Assembly (NCBI GenBank): GCA_015499995.1
Contig: JADNRV010000134.1
Span: 62,001 to 126,000 of the forward strand
Direction: 5' to 3'
From: Flammula alnicola
Taxonomy: Eukaryota > Basidiomycota > Agaricomycetes > Agaricales > Strophariaceae
Length of the DNA stretch: 64,000 nt
Part shown: positions 22,675-34,583 of the stretch, in pieces
How the letters are laid out: each line of letters opens with the position of its first letter
Numbering within the stretch: the first letter of the stretch is position 1
The notes under the pieces: generated by a model
Seen by the model: only the letters and a program-made list of their open reading frames with translations
Databases searched by the model: none
Told to the model about the DNA's origin: nothing
Made by a program: the position numbers and the translations under genes

Positions 22675-23780
22675 TGGGGGTCAGCAATCCCCAGTAACAT
22701 CATGTACCGTGACACTGCGCGTGACATATCTGCGCGCCAAAAACAAGTGACCCACGGCCGCTACGCTTTCCACAATGCTCCTCGCAGCCCGGAAACACTT
22801 TGAGGGGTTATTAAATCATGTAAGCTATGTAATAAGAGCCCCCATAGTCATTTCCTATTTTTAAATGACTCTGTTATGATAAATCCCCTGCCAAATTCAC
22901 CTGGGTTGAAGGTCTAAACTTTGACCTCTATAGACTCTGCAGGAAGTCATTTCCGCAACAATCTTTAGTGAGACAAAATGCTTCTTACATATATATCTTT
23001 AATTTGGATTGAGGGATTTTTTGTCCGATGCCTCGTTGTTGAGATATGGTCAAAAAACTGTGATATTTCCACAAAAGGAAGGCGAGAAAAAAAATTTAAC
23101 AAATCCAAAAGTTTCAAAATGTGTTAAAAACAACTTTTTAGTATTGGGAGGAAGCGAGGAAATGTGTTTTTGAGCTTTCCATAAGCTTTTACTGATTTTT
23201 AGGCATGGAATTACTATGTACTGAAGCGGGTAACACCCTATATTGTAATAAAACAAAGTATTTGTGCTCACATTGCTCCTTACCATTAATTGGAACATAT
23301 TTTGTCAGCAAATGTCAACTGAAACATCACCGGAAGCAGGGTAGGAGGCAGGTTGCATCTAATTCTTATATGAGATCAGAGCAGGCGCTACACAAGAAAA
23401 TAATTGTTCTACATCACCAAAAGCATATAGAGAGATGCCATTTTCAATGTAAGACTTGTAGAATTTCAGTCCGAGATTGTAGAACGACATTATGACTTGA
23501 ATATGTATAGATTATATCTGACCAAATATCCATCTTCTAGGTTCAAGTTTGTGTGTTATTTCTAAAATATTTTTGGCTCATTTTGGGCTTATTTAATGTG
23601 TATCTTATCTATTTACTGCATAGGACAAGTACCCACAATGTATGGGAAGAGGGGAGGCAGGAAGCGCAATGCAACGCGTCAAGCCGCGCGTGAGAGCGCG
23701 TGTGCCAGGTTTTGTGACACCGCGCGTGATGGGATGTGACATACCCTTGCCACGGCCATATAGGGAATTGCTGACCCCCA
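22675..23780 (+). mobile_element. Non-autonomous relative of the 35.7-48.9 kb DNA transposon, 1106 bp
   Basis: The left end is TGGGGGTCAGCAATCCCC and the right end, reversed, is TGGGGGTCAGCAATTCCC. The flanks are an exact 7-bp duplication CTCTGAT at 22668-22674 and 23781-23787. Roughly 400 bp of the left side match the left end of the large element, for example CCCCTGCCAAATTCACC, GTGAGACAAAATG and TCTTTAATTTGGATTGAGGG versus its counterpart. The right subterminal sequence also matches. A 96-codon frame at 23205-23495 with several Cys and His is inside but is not convincingly coding. Confidence 0.85.
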
Positions 23781-23848
23781 CTCTGATGGGTACGAGGCGC
23801 GGGGAGTTGGTGTTTCGGAATCTTCCGGCTGTAGTCCCTTGGCTGTAA

Positions 23849-25657
23849 CATACAAACCCAATCCGTTCAGCATTGCCAAAATCAATGCCGCATATCGTGC
23901 AAGCGCCCCGAAGAGAAATTATTTAACTTGCATCCTCCGCGATCCTCCAAACCCGCGGCGACAAATTCCGATCAGACAAGCATATTCGAAGGATTCAAAA
24001 TACAGCAGTTGAAAGCGCTCAATACTACCAAATCTGTTCAGCAATCTCCAAATAGGAAGGCGTCCGACGCTAAGGTTCTACGAGGAGCGCAGTTTCATCA
24101 TCAACATTCACCTTCCGTGATCCATGGAACACAGACGTCATCAACCCTACCACTGGACAGCGCTACTGACCATCTACTTGATTCATGAGAGCATCTGAAT
24201 TCAAGGCCTGCTATATCTGTACATTCACCGTCCACACGCTTGCCGAATGCGTCAACTGCAAACGTCTCCGATCTCTCTGAAAATGCGCATATATCAACCG
24301 AAAATGTGTCTTATCCAGCCTCTGCCCTAACGTGTATCGATGGCCAGCTATCCGACGACGTAGAACCTTGGAATACGTCGCGTCTATCTGAATATGACTC
24401 TGGGCGAGGACGAGGGCCTATACTGGCTTTTTCTTCTCCTCTTCGCCCAGCCAATCCTGACCCTTATACTAACCTGCGAGCTAATCCCTTTACCCACCAA
24501 TTTTCATCTCCGATCAGACCTCCTCGCTCTCCATTTCAGAGCAAGAATTTATCCACCCCGCGCCATTTAACTGGCCAAAGGACCACAGGTGGTCTGTCTA
24601 CCTCTAGCGTCTTTCCTAGGGCCCATCATGTAGAGATCCCGACTCGCCCAGGTACACCACGTTTCTCTGTAGTTGCTGCCTAACGTTCGAATTTAGAGCC
24701 AGGAGTGTCTATTGTACGTCAAATCGAAAGGTCGATAAAACGCGAAGACGCCTTTAAGGATTTTACTCCTCTTACCGCTCTGGGGAACAAAATTGAAACT
24801 ACTGATGAGTTAGGCTTGCCTAATTATGGGGAAATTTTGAGCGCTCTTGACCATCCTGCTCATTTATCTTTCAGAAGGTTCAACCAGCAACATCCTCTAG
24901 CAACCAAAGCCAAATTAGGTCACTCCCTTCGATCTCACATATTGAGCTCGCCAAGTCCGCTGAAAGCCTCCACGTCCAAGCTCTGACCAGCATGTTTCTC
25001 TTCGCCAGTGAACACTATTCGCAGATATCCAGTCAGGCTGCAGCCTATTCAGAACGCATACAACTTTTCAGCGACGGATCCCGACGAGGAATGGAGCACT
25101 CTGCCATCACGGAAGAGAAAGAAACCAAAGTTCTTCTTCTCGTTAATATCGTTAGTATGCTCTCGTTTAATGCTTCATCCATTCACAGTACCGCAACATC
25201 TATGGCGCCTAAGTTTACGCCATCATTCAGTATTCCAGCATTGCTGGCCGTGCCAAACATGTTGAGAAAGGAAACTAGTACCACCATTGGAAGAAGGGTC
25301 CACACCTATCTTCCACCACCTCCACCAGGACAAAGCCATTCTATGTCGGCTATGAAAACTGGACGCTCACGAAACGCTGGCTCTTCAGCTCTGCTGCACA
25401 TTAAAGACGACCTAGAAATGAATTCATCGTCAACCAACTTCGACTCAAATGTATATCCATCACCAAGCCGTTCACGCTTAGCACGCCCGGCTCAAGCAAA
25501 AACCAGATCTGCCCCGAACGATGCGGCCAATACTCTTCAGTATGAGAATCGCGTTAAGCCCATCTACTATCGTCCTCTTTCACCTCCCACTTCCGACCTT
25601 GCCATGCCCGTTGATGACCCAGACGTGCTTGTCAATGTTGACCTGCTGGAGGTCTGA
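23849..25657 (+). pseudogene. Decayed gene for an unrecognised Ser/Pro-rich fungal protein
   Basis: One reading frame carries coherent sequence across more than 1.2 kb: KPNPFSIAKINAAYR near 23855, then low-complexity Ser/Pro text with FSSPIRPPRSPFQSKN, FKDFTPLTALGNKIETTDEL, and DPDEEWSTLPSRKRKKPKF near 25075-25130. After a probable intron it continues in another frame with TYLPPPPPGQSHSMSAMKTG and YYRPLSPPTSDLAMPVDDPD to TGA at 25655. In-frame stops are TGA at 24186, TAA at 24681 and TGA at 24984, each explainable by a C-to-T change (CGA or CAA). I do not recognise the family; the DEEWSTLP block looks conserved in style but I give no function. Confidence 0.6.
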
Positions 25658-25872
25658 AAGAATTATCCTGCCGCAAGAGTTGTTATGCATAAGGTTTCGA
25701 TTTTTATTGCACTTTTGGTGCCAAAATCACATACTCACCAAGTGTGTGCTATTCTAGTAGCGCAGACGTGCTTATGCCAGTTTCTGAGATATCTTGGGAC
25801 TTGAAAGCTGCGTCGTTGTTTGCATAGATGTTGACAACCTTGATACGGATGAAAGGAAAGACATTCCAGCTA

Positions 25873-26223
25873 CATGCAAAACCCTAGGCTCATTTCGAAA
25901 TCTCACGACATGCGCCCATGTTTGTGTAAACAACCGCTTTGGGTAGCACGAGAGGTCACGCTCTGCGACGAAGTCCTCTTTTCGGTTTTCCCAAAGAAGA
26001 AAAGACCCAAAAAGAGGCGGGAAAAGAGGAGATTTGTAAGCAATATGGCCCAGACTTCCGCACGCTACATGCAAGAAGTCCATGTTGCGTCATCGATTGC
26101 TGCGGTTGCTGTTTGCATGCCATTCCACTCAGGATCAAACAACGACACGCTACCAAAAGCGGTTGTTTACACAAACATGGGCGCATGTCGTGAGATTTCG
26201 AAATGAGCCTAGGGTTTTGCATG
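25873..26223. mobile_element. MITE with ~78-bp terminal inverted repeats and TA target site
   Basis: The arms beginning CATGCAAAACCCTAGGCTC at 25873 and ending in its reverse complement at 26223 pair over about 78 bp with very few mismatches. TA dinucleotides flank both ends (25871-25872, 26224-26225), as in Tc1/mariner-type MITEs. The 351-bp element has no convincing coding capacity; open frames inside it arise from the inverted repeat. Confidence 0.8.
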
Positions 26224-26330
26224 TAGCTGTCAAATAGCGACCTGGTCATGGTCGAGAGAAGGAAATCAGTCAAGTCAACTTTAAATTCACTAATATCATG
26301 ACCTTTACCAGTGCTTCACATCCCACTAAT

Positions 26331-27289
26331 CTATTCCACGATGACACCATTGATGGTGACGATATAGGGCAATGCTTTCGTGATTACTACTTGGCATTCT
26401 TGCCACCTCCCTGCCGCGTTCCCCATGAGAGCCACGTCGAGGTGTCGCAGAGACCAGTTGGTGTATTGACGTAACTTCATGTTCATATTGAACACGTGGA
26501 CGTTAGTCTAGACCGATAATCAATCCAACTTCGCATCAGAGAGGAGCGTATGATTACCATTGTGCTTACAGAATACGTGTTCAGGGAATTAGTCGAATCA
26601 CTGAGGTTGTCGCCTAACATATCAAAACTGATATGAAGGTGGGAAAGTTGAGGCAGTCGGACGGCCAGGAGGTCGAAAATGTCGGCGCTCAGGTAACACA
26701 CATATATCTGCAAGTGCAGTAGCTGTGGAAAGCTATTTTTAGATAGGTCCAAGAGAGCTTGGAGTTCGTCGAACGAGAAAAGGCAGTATCGGAGGATGAG
26801 GGTCGTGAGTGACTGGTTCATGGGGAGTAAATAATCGACCAGGTTTCGGGAAACTGATCGTCGTTCTGTTTGTGGCCACGACCATAGTTCCAGATCGAGG
26901 GATTTCAGTTCTGGTAGAGGGACGAGGAAGATGGGTAGGGAGAATAGTTGATCTGGGGTTATGGGGACATCGTCGCTCAGGAAGGGCTTGTAAAATCCGA
27001 TTTTTAGTTCTTGGAGGATGTCCGAATGGTTAATTACAGGAGTATGGAGGTCGTTCCTGTAGAGGTATTCCAGAGGCACCGTAATTGCCAAGGATGTGAG
27101 ATGCGGAAACCGTTCATCCAGACTGGGGAATAAAGATGAAAGGTCGACCATAATCTTCTTCTGGGGGACCCGGATATCGAACGAGAGTTTTTCAAGGATA
27201 TGTCGATGCCGTAGAATGAATGGAAGTAGAATCGTAGAAAACTGTTCGGTATAATTTGACGGCTTGACCAGTGCGTAGTTGTGCATTGT
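26331..27289 (-). pseudogene. F-box/LRR-like protein gene, 5' part cut by a hAT-like element
   Basis: The frame gives LRR-type text characteristic of mushroom F-box proteins: FILRHRHILEKLSFDI, LFPSLDERFPHLTSLAI, PELKSLDLELW, LLHLQIYVCYLS and LPQLSHLHISFDML, with a final intron and a tail NWSLRHLDVALMGNAAG ending at TAG 26331-26333. The 5' side stops at a hAT-like insertion at 27290. Beyond it, minus-strand sequence from 29416 upward (YATLLQRYSEVITIALIVDT) fits the missing upstream segment. The F-box itself could not be read with confidence. F-box proteins recruit substrates to SCF ubiquitin ligases; that role is inferred from the family. Confidence 0.6.
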
Positions 27290-29415
27290 TAGTGATGTGC
27301 CGGCTCGGCTCGGCCTTTCCAGGCCTAGGCCTCCCAAAATTGAAGCCTGAGCCGTGGGAGTAGGCTTGGGCCGGCTCAGGCTCGGCCTAGGCTTAGGCCG
27401 CGGCCTGTTGGGGGAAAGTCATGTGACATCTGACCAGTGCGTTGATCGAGATTTGATACCCACAGCTTGTTTTACGACCACGACCACTTCCCCTCACCAT
27501 CTCCATCGTCGTCTAGCCCTTTTACCATCATTTCTCCTACCCATCAGCACTTCCTCACCCTCAACCGACATTCACCCTGCAACCTGTGTGCCCCTCCCCT
27601 CTGAGAGGGATGTGGAGCCGGGCTCCTCAAGTTCATCCACACACTGCAGCACGTCAGCGGACGATATCGATATGGCAACGAAAACCTTTGCAGATTGGGA
27701 TCAGAAAAAAGGCTGGAGAAGGTCAGATGTGCGGCGCACAAAACGTGCCATTGTGTAAGGTGGCAGAACGAACGATGTGATACGCGAGCTCACCCATCGC
27801 GTGCCTTTGTCGGAAACTTCCGAAATGCCTTATCATCATGCCGTTTTCGGTCACGTTTCCTGATCAGAACACAGCTTTTCAGAACTTTTCTCTATTCTGG
27901 CCGTTCTGTGCGGTAAATTTTGGGTATTTGAGGTTATTATGAGCTGCAATATACAAGGCATAACCATTCCGCCATTCTTGAAGGAGGGAAGTTGCTCTGA
28001 GGCAAAGTTGAGCAATCTGATCATGCTAACTTCCGCCCTTATCAGGCCTTATAAGGGCGATAATGCCGATAATGTAATTTGTGACCGATTCCGTGACGGC
28101 CTTGCCTGATCAGGTTCCGCTCTGACTTGTAAAATGGCTCGACCTCCAACAACAACTTAATTCTTCTCAGGAAACATGGCAATACCATCGGAGAAGTTTC
28201 TAATGTTGAATGCATGTATCATTTTTTTCACAATCATGCTCAGCGTCGAGATAGCCAAAGCATTATCAGGATTTGTGACGCTCTGATTAGGGAATTTCCT
28301 TATAAGGCTTTCTGGAAGTTTCCGACATTGACGATATCATCTGCCTTCGATACCAAACTCGATACCAAACTCGCTACCATGTTTACCGCGCTGCATATCG
28401 ACAGCTGTGAGGAGGACTGGTGGCTGAATGAGGAAACGAGGAGGAGAAGGAAGTAGATAGAGGGTGATGAGCAGATGGAACACAGAGAATCGGAGTCGGT
28501 GCGGGAAGTTGGAGACGGCGTAGAAAGACGAGATGGCAATGGGAAACCAACGAGCAGAGACAGCGAGGAGGAAATGTTTCCTCCCCGCTTGCTTCTTGTC
28601 TTGTCATTTCCCATTAACTCATCTTGACCCGATGAGGAGAAATTATGTGGAAAAAGACAGAGGGCGGCGAGGAGACAAAACACGGAGAGGCAAAGACGGT
28701 GCGCATAGGCGAGGACGACGTGGAAAGATGTGACATTTATCCGTTGCTGTCTCTGCTCGCTTCTCTCCCTTTGCTTTCCTGTCTTTCCGTGTCATCCTTG
28801 CCGCCTCTTCTTCTCTTGCCTCACTGTCATTATATCCTTTGCTGTTGATTCGCCTTACACATCTCGGCCTTTCCTGCACTCTTTATTCGTCATTCTCGTC
28901 ACTCTCTTTGCATGTATTGGGTACAAAAGTTTAATACATTTCTATCTTATATCGCATTTTCTCAAGGTGATCGCACATAGAAAACTTAATTGCTTGAGAT
29001 GCACATCTACAAAACTGCTAAGAATTGAATTCTGCTTAAATTTTCTTCGAGCACATATGATATACGCGGTGGTTTACACTCGACGGGGTGTTCCGCCATA
29101 GGAAATGATGGAGTATTCGAGCCCTCAGCTGTTTGCGATGACGTTGAGGTGTTTTCGGGCATGTTAAACCGCTCAAATTTGAACCTTTCCGTGTATTTCT
29201 ACTACATTTCTACTGTCAAAAATTGTATAGAACCCCGATCTCAGCCTTCGCAGCCCACTCAAAGCCGTCGGCCTGGGCCACGGCCTCAGGCTTTCAAAAC
29301 ATGAAGCCCGAGCCATAGGCCGTCATAGGCCTAGCAGATGGCTTTCAACGGCTTAGGCTACCTACGGCTCGGCTCGGCTGACTTCAGGCTTTGGGCCTAA
29401 GCCGGCACATCACTA
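27290..29415. mobile_element. hAT-like element with GGCTCGG subterminal repeats, ~2.1 kb
   Basis: It starts TAGTGATGTGCCGGCTCGG and ends in the reverse complement of TAGTGATGTGCCGGC. Both ends carry arrays of GGCCTAGGC, GGCTCGG and TTCAGGCTT-like units. The expected 8-bp duplication is only approximate (TGCATTGT against CATGTATC), so one copy has changed. No transposase frame is preserved; a fragment near 27690-27760 (DWDQKKGWRRSDV) might be a relic of a BED-type finger, which is a guess. It splits the F-box gene. Confidence 0.6.
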
Positions 29416-30249
29416 CATGTATCGACAATCAAAGCTATTGTGATGACTTCGGAATATCGCTGGAGCAACGTGGCATAGGACACCCATCCAACCTACCGAC
29501 GAAGATGATGCAGAGAGCACTGCCCATGAATTAGAAGAGATACAGACAGAGAGGTCGTTCGAGGACGGCGGCGTGTCGATGGATTCCAGGATGACAAGTA
29601 CGAGGCAGGATATGCATACAGGCGAGACGACAAAGAGGATGCACTGTTCGAGGGTTTGCGACCCAGTGTTATGGAAGACGACTGTACTCATACATACATA
29701 GCATAGGTATACATATGCGCGTTGGTGCCCTTTAAAATTTACATACATATGTACGTCTTGTCCTGTCGTGCTTTTTTCGTCCATAAACTTTCATTGAGAG
29801 ATAAATCGATGACAATTGGTTCTACCGGAAGGCTTCTGACGGCGTCGTTGGTGTTGGGCTGCAGCGTGATAGATATGTACAAAACTTATGTAGTGTAGCG
29901 ATTCAGGCCCTAAATTCTTATTAGGAGATGTAATGATGAGATGGGGTGCAGATGTCCGATTGAGGCTTCCAAGCTAACATTTCAAGAACTAGTGGGGAAT
30001 CGGAATTACATGCTCGCGGGCCCAGATGGGGCGATGTATTGCGGGTTAGGACAAGACCAATGGAGGGGGTAGTAGTAGTACAAGGCGACACAACTATGTG
30101 ATAAGTCAGAATTCATGATGGGCGACGAGGGGTTGGGTTCTACAAGAAAATAGTGAACATATGGTATGCAAGTAGTAGCAGAAGCAAGGAAAAGGAAAAG
30201 AGTTTGATACAGGATGACATACACATGAAATTCGGTCATGGCGGTGAGC
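29416..30249. other. Degenerate 5' flank of F-box gene and unannotated sequence
   Basis: 29416-29490 continues the F-box gene on the minus strand. The rest holds short frames without recognisable content. Confidence 0.35.
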
Positions 30250-30349
30250 AGACGACGGTAAGAAAAAGGACAGCATTATCTAGACGGCGATTATCTGGGA
30301 TATGATGGCATTTGCCCATGGTCATGATGGTGATGCAAGCAATTTATGT

Positions 30350-31225
30350 TCAAACGATAACACACCTTGTGTGTTTGCCTGCTCGTCTCCGTTGAGCGTA
30401 GGGCATGGGCCGCTTCCACGGTTCATCATATTCTTCACTTGGGTATTCGGGTTTCGAAGGAGGCGGAGGAATGGAGTCCTGTGGAGGCGTGCATAGTCCC
30501 GTACCCAACGGTGTCGGATGCAAACTGGGTGCCAGTGCTTGACTAATCGGTGATGCATGTGAGGAAGTCACGGGATAGAGCGGCGCTGGGGTCGCAGAGA
30601 TGACCCCTCGTTGTGAGGGTCGGGTATGAGGATGGGGATACAGAATGGGTGCCGACGATGATTGCACTGGTGAATGATGGAGTATAGTTGAAGAAGACGG
30701 CGCAGCAGGTCCGTTCATCCATGGTCGAGACGACGTATTGACAGGCGTCAACTTGACAGGTTCGGGCTCTGCTCCATGAGGAGGGTCAGCCTCTACTCGT
30801 ACGCGCACAATCTCTTTCCCGGCCTGCGCGAAGAAAGCCCGTTCCTGAGGCAGAAAGAAGCTGCTCGTGGGCCCTGGTCTCATCTCCGGGAAGTTGTCAG
30901 GTGGCGCGGGGGGGAACATGGCCATCAAGTCGTGACCTGTTGGAGGCGTAGGATATTTACGATGTGTCATATCAGTGGTTTGGCTGAGATCGACATCTAG
31001 GGAAAATATGAACTAAAGAAATATAGAATGAGTGAGATGCCCAGACATACCTCGAAGAGAACTTGGAGACAGAGGACGATGTAAGTGACCATTTTGTGCT
31101 GGATTTGGAGGTGGTGAATGGCCCATGGGTTGTTTGTAGCTGTCGGCGGGTGAAGCTGCGGAGGCTGTTGGGGACGGCGAGGGGGAGTTGTCTGAAACAG
31201 GGCGAAGATGGTAGGGAGACGACAT
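30350..31225 (-). CDS. Pro/Ser-rich protein of unknown function
   Basis: The start MSSPYHLRPVSDNSPSP at 31225 is followed by an intron near 31050-31000 that joins SPSSLR to DVDLSQTTDMTHRKYPTPPT. The main exon reads MAMFPPAPPDNFPEMRPGP, SSFFLPQERAFFAQAGKEI, then a long disordered Ser/Pro part and a basic end PYAQRRRAGKHTR. Total length is about 270 residues. I do not recognise it. Directly after KHTR the sequence is GTGTGT, a good splice donor, with a CCCAG acceptor near 30297 that gives an immediate stop. Without splicing the protein ends CVIV, a CaaX-like tetrapeptide. Which end is real cannot be decided here. Confidence 0.6.
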
Positions 31226-31229
31226 TTAG

Positions 31230-32436
31230 GGGAAAAAGTCGGGAACCAGTTACATAGGCGCCAGTAGTTTTTGAAGAAGCGATCTTGCAAAGAAGACAAG
31301 TGTGGGAATCGGCTCAATCGATCACAGAGGAACCGGTTCGTCAGTTTGAGATCCAGGTTGTAGATCACCGCTGGATTATGCTGGCATTTCAGGACTCGGT
31401 AAGGCCACCCCTCCCAGAGTCTCGCCTTGGGCAAGCGGAATTCTGCGTGCCAAGCTAAGCCTCCTTGATTTCGGCTCGCAGGATCGCGGTGCCAAAGGAC
31501 TGCGGTGCACGCGGCAACAGGGCGTGAACGCGAGAATGCTAAATCAAGCTCCTTACCCATCGATGACGGCTGTCTGTCGAATTGGATACTTCTCCAGATT
31601 TGCTCAAGAAGAATCCCACTCTGTCAGTTGCAGCACACCATTAACGCATGGCCCACGAATGGTGATAGATTTGTGATAGATGGCAATAGCGCTCATATGG
31701 GCAGATGCAGGTGGACGAGGCGATGCACCGATCTTCGTTTCCGGTCTAGTAACCCAGAGATAACGGCCATTCATAACATGTGTAGGTCATAGTTGGGCAA
31801 GATTTAAGGTAGCCGAAGTGTGAAATTTAGACCTCAATTTCTCGATGAATGAGGTATGGTATTTACCTGGCCATATATGACATTGACTCATAATTTCCTA
31901 AGTTTGGTGACAGATATTTGTGGCGGCGGTTATGTCCATGAAGGGGAGGCTGGAGTCAGATGTTCCTGCCGGCATCACGCCAGCCATGGTAACTATAAAA
32001 AGTATAAAGGTAAGCTTGATACCTGCACGATTAAGGGCCTGAGACATACCAAGAGACGATGACTTTGATTCATCCAAGTCAACGGTGATATGTGATAGGC
32101 CATCTGCAGAACTACCATTGTCGACGTGAAAGGCGTCAGACCCACAGCCCTCAGCAGATGTATCCATCTCATTATCTGCTTTTTTTCGATGTTTTGCGGC
32201 GGCTGCGATAAAGGTGATCGTAAGACAACAACTTGAATATATTGAACAAAAGAGAGTACTACCATACATACCTGTAGTTTTCATGGCTGCCACTTTAATC
32301 TACCCAGCTGGTGAATCTGCACAAATATATCCCTTTATTCCTTTTTATTCTCTCAAAAAAGAAACATTCTTTTGATTTTTTCCGTCTCTTGGCAATACAT
32401 AAACAGGAGACATATTTTATCGAGGATGTACAAGAT
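31230..32436. other. Unannotated stretch with two weak minus-strand frames
   Basis: Minus-strand frames at 31230-31560 and 31898-32293 are open for 187 and 131 codons but show no family motif or consistent splice structure. The second contains an acidic Ser-rich piece (MDTSAEGCGSDAFHVDNG) that could be an exon of an unrecognised gene. Confidence 0.3.
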
Positions 32437-34583
32437 CATCAGGGAAATCCAGGTTTCCTAATCCATTTCAATTATCTTGGATGAGACTTGAATAGATGAG
32501 AATATGAAGAAAAAGTCAGGAAAAACCCGGTAAGAGAGTTTAGTTGAATTGGGGCTGTATAGACACGTGTCTGGGTTATTCACGGTAAATTCTGTCTTTT
32601 TTCCTGGAATTACTCTGAATAACTGGGCCCTCATTAATCTTCGTTACTCATCAGCGAGATTTTCTGGGTAATCTCAATGACTTGGGATCACTGTAGCACG
32701 GTTTCCACTTATATTATTCACAATTTTCATAGAATAGGATGAAGTTGATAGATCACATTGGGAGAAACCCTACAACTAATCATACATAAACAGCTCAACA
32801 TGCAATATTAACTACAATACAACTACTATGCTGCGGACATCGCGAAGCCGTGGTCTAACAGATGAGTCATGACAGACTAGGAAACCAAAAGAGTGGATGG
32901 AGTGTGAATGGGTACATGAAACGTAATGCGAGAGACTTGGAAGGTACTACATAGATACAAGATAGCAACGGCACAGTTAACGCACCCACATGAGCCATCA
33001 CGAGAAGAGCACCAACAGCCTGACAGCCCATAATGCAACGCTGACTTCGAAGCCACCACCCAAAACCCTGCTGCTCGAACGGGGGGGAATAATGAGAGGA
33101 CTTGTTGTGGGAAGAAAGGAAGACTGACGAATTCCATCAGACATTTAACGAGTTCCTAAAGGAAACATTGGTTCAGGTTAGGACATGAGCCTGACAATGA
33201 CAGCTGACATACAATACTTACCGAGAAACACAATGTGTCGGGCAGAATCAGCATAATAAGTGCCTGAGTAGAATAGAGAGCGGTTAGGTGCAGGAGATAG
33301 GTTAGGGCTTCGGGCGCTTACATACGTGTCATGCTACGCCTGAAGTTGTGCAGAGTTTCCGATGAGTAAAGAATAGACGTGGGCATATGTAGCACTTACT
33401 GGCACACAAAGGGGTTGTAATGTCGTAGACTCCAGAGGAATATATAGAAGAGGGCAACGAACCAACGTTGTGGGGGGAAGGAAGGAAGAATGAACCAGAT
33501 TCAAAATTTGGATCACGGCTTGTTGAATGTTGCACCAAGTTTGGTCGTCGGAGTTTGGATGGACTTGGAAACGAAATCCAAGTTCTTTCAATTCCCCTCA
33601 ACCACGACTGCACAGTGCATGCGCTTGGTACGCCCGCCACCATTCTGACCTCCATCGTGAACTGAATCCGACATCTAGCAATATAAAGGAAGGCTATTTG
33701 GCCAGTGCCCACCTCGAGAAACTCGCTTGGAAGGGATTGGCCGAGGAGGGCCATGTCGCACACTAACAGCTAAGTGGCATCTCCGTGTCATCCATTTCAT
33801 CTCACTTCCCTTCCTCACAGGTATGAGCATTAAGGGATATTTGGAGGGCTTTCGCCTCCTCGTTGGAACACATCTTGTAGAGTTAATGCTGATAGCAACA
33901 ATACAATCCAGTTCACTGCACCCTCTCGCTTTCCCTCGCTCGTGCATCCACTCTCCTCGACTTCATCTTGGTCATCGGTGGTGGCAGAAGGCCAGGGCAA
34001 TGGCTGTGCCACGCGATGGGCACCCACGTTGTTGCGCTGTCCAAGGCTGAAGGGCGGGAGGGGGATTTGAAACCTGATCACAGCCACTCTCCTTCGACGC
34101 CCAAAATTATCTACTCAATCTCCGCTGCTCGGTATCATTGATACTACCTGCCATCCTGCGCACTTCCGACACATGGCCGGACTTGAATAGATGCCTATGT
34201 ACTCAATGTATCTAATCCTAGCATACTAAATAGCAATAGAATCCTTTCTTCTTTTCCGTATGTATTGTGCACTAACATGTTTAAATATAATACACTCAAA
34301 TTAACGGGGCTGCTCAAACTTTCCTATTTTTTAAAATGAATTTCCTGGACTTGATAATATAGGTGCAAGAAATGGCGACAAACAGTCTCGATAAGAAGAG
34401 GGCTGTCGTAATCCTGATTATTTACTGACAATTAGTGAGGCTCCTAGGTTAGTGTGGGTTATTTCAGGTAATTCTCACAACAAGCGCCAATTACTCCCAA
34501 TACTCTGAATAGCCCGGATTTTCTCTTTCCCCAGGTAATTCTCAGTAATTTTTTAGGATTAGGAAACTGGGGTTTTCCTGATG
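32437..34583. mobile_element. CATCAGG-ended element A, ~2.1 kb, 2-bp target duplication
   Basis: The left end CATCAGGGAAATCCAGG and reversed right end CATCAGGAAAACCCCAG continue into a shared TTTCCTAATCC. AT flanks both sides (32435-32436 and 34584-34585), giving a 2-bp duplication, although the bases can also be read as part of the inverted repeat. Internal sequence has no supported transposase; the frames at 33329-33763 and 33727-34050 are probably chance. Confidence 0.55.

Noticed and set aside
23205..23495. 96-codon Cys/His-rich frame as a zinc-finger gene
   Set aside because: It lies inside a non-autonomous element, the Cys/His spacing fits no known finger, and no homologous frame is seen in the larger relative.
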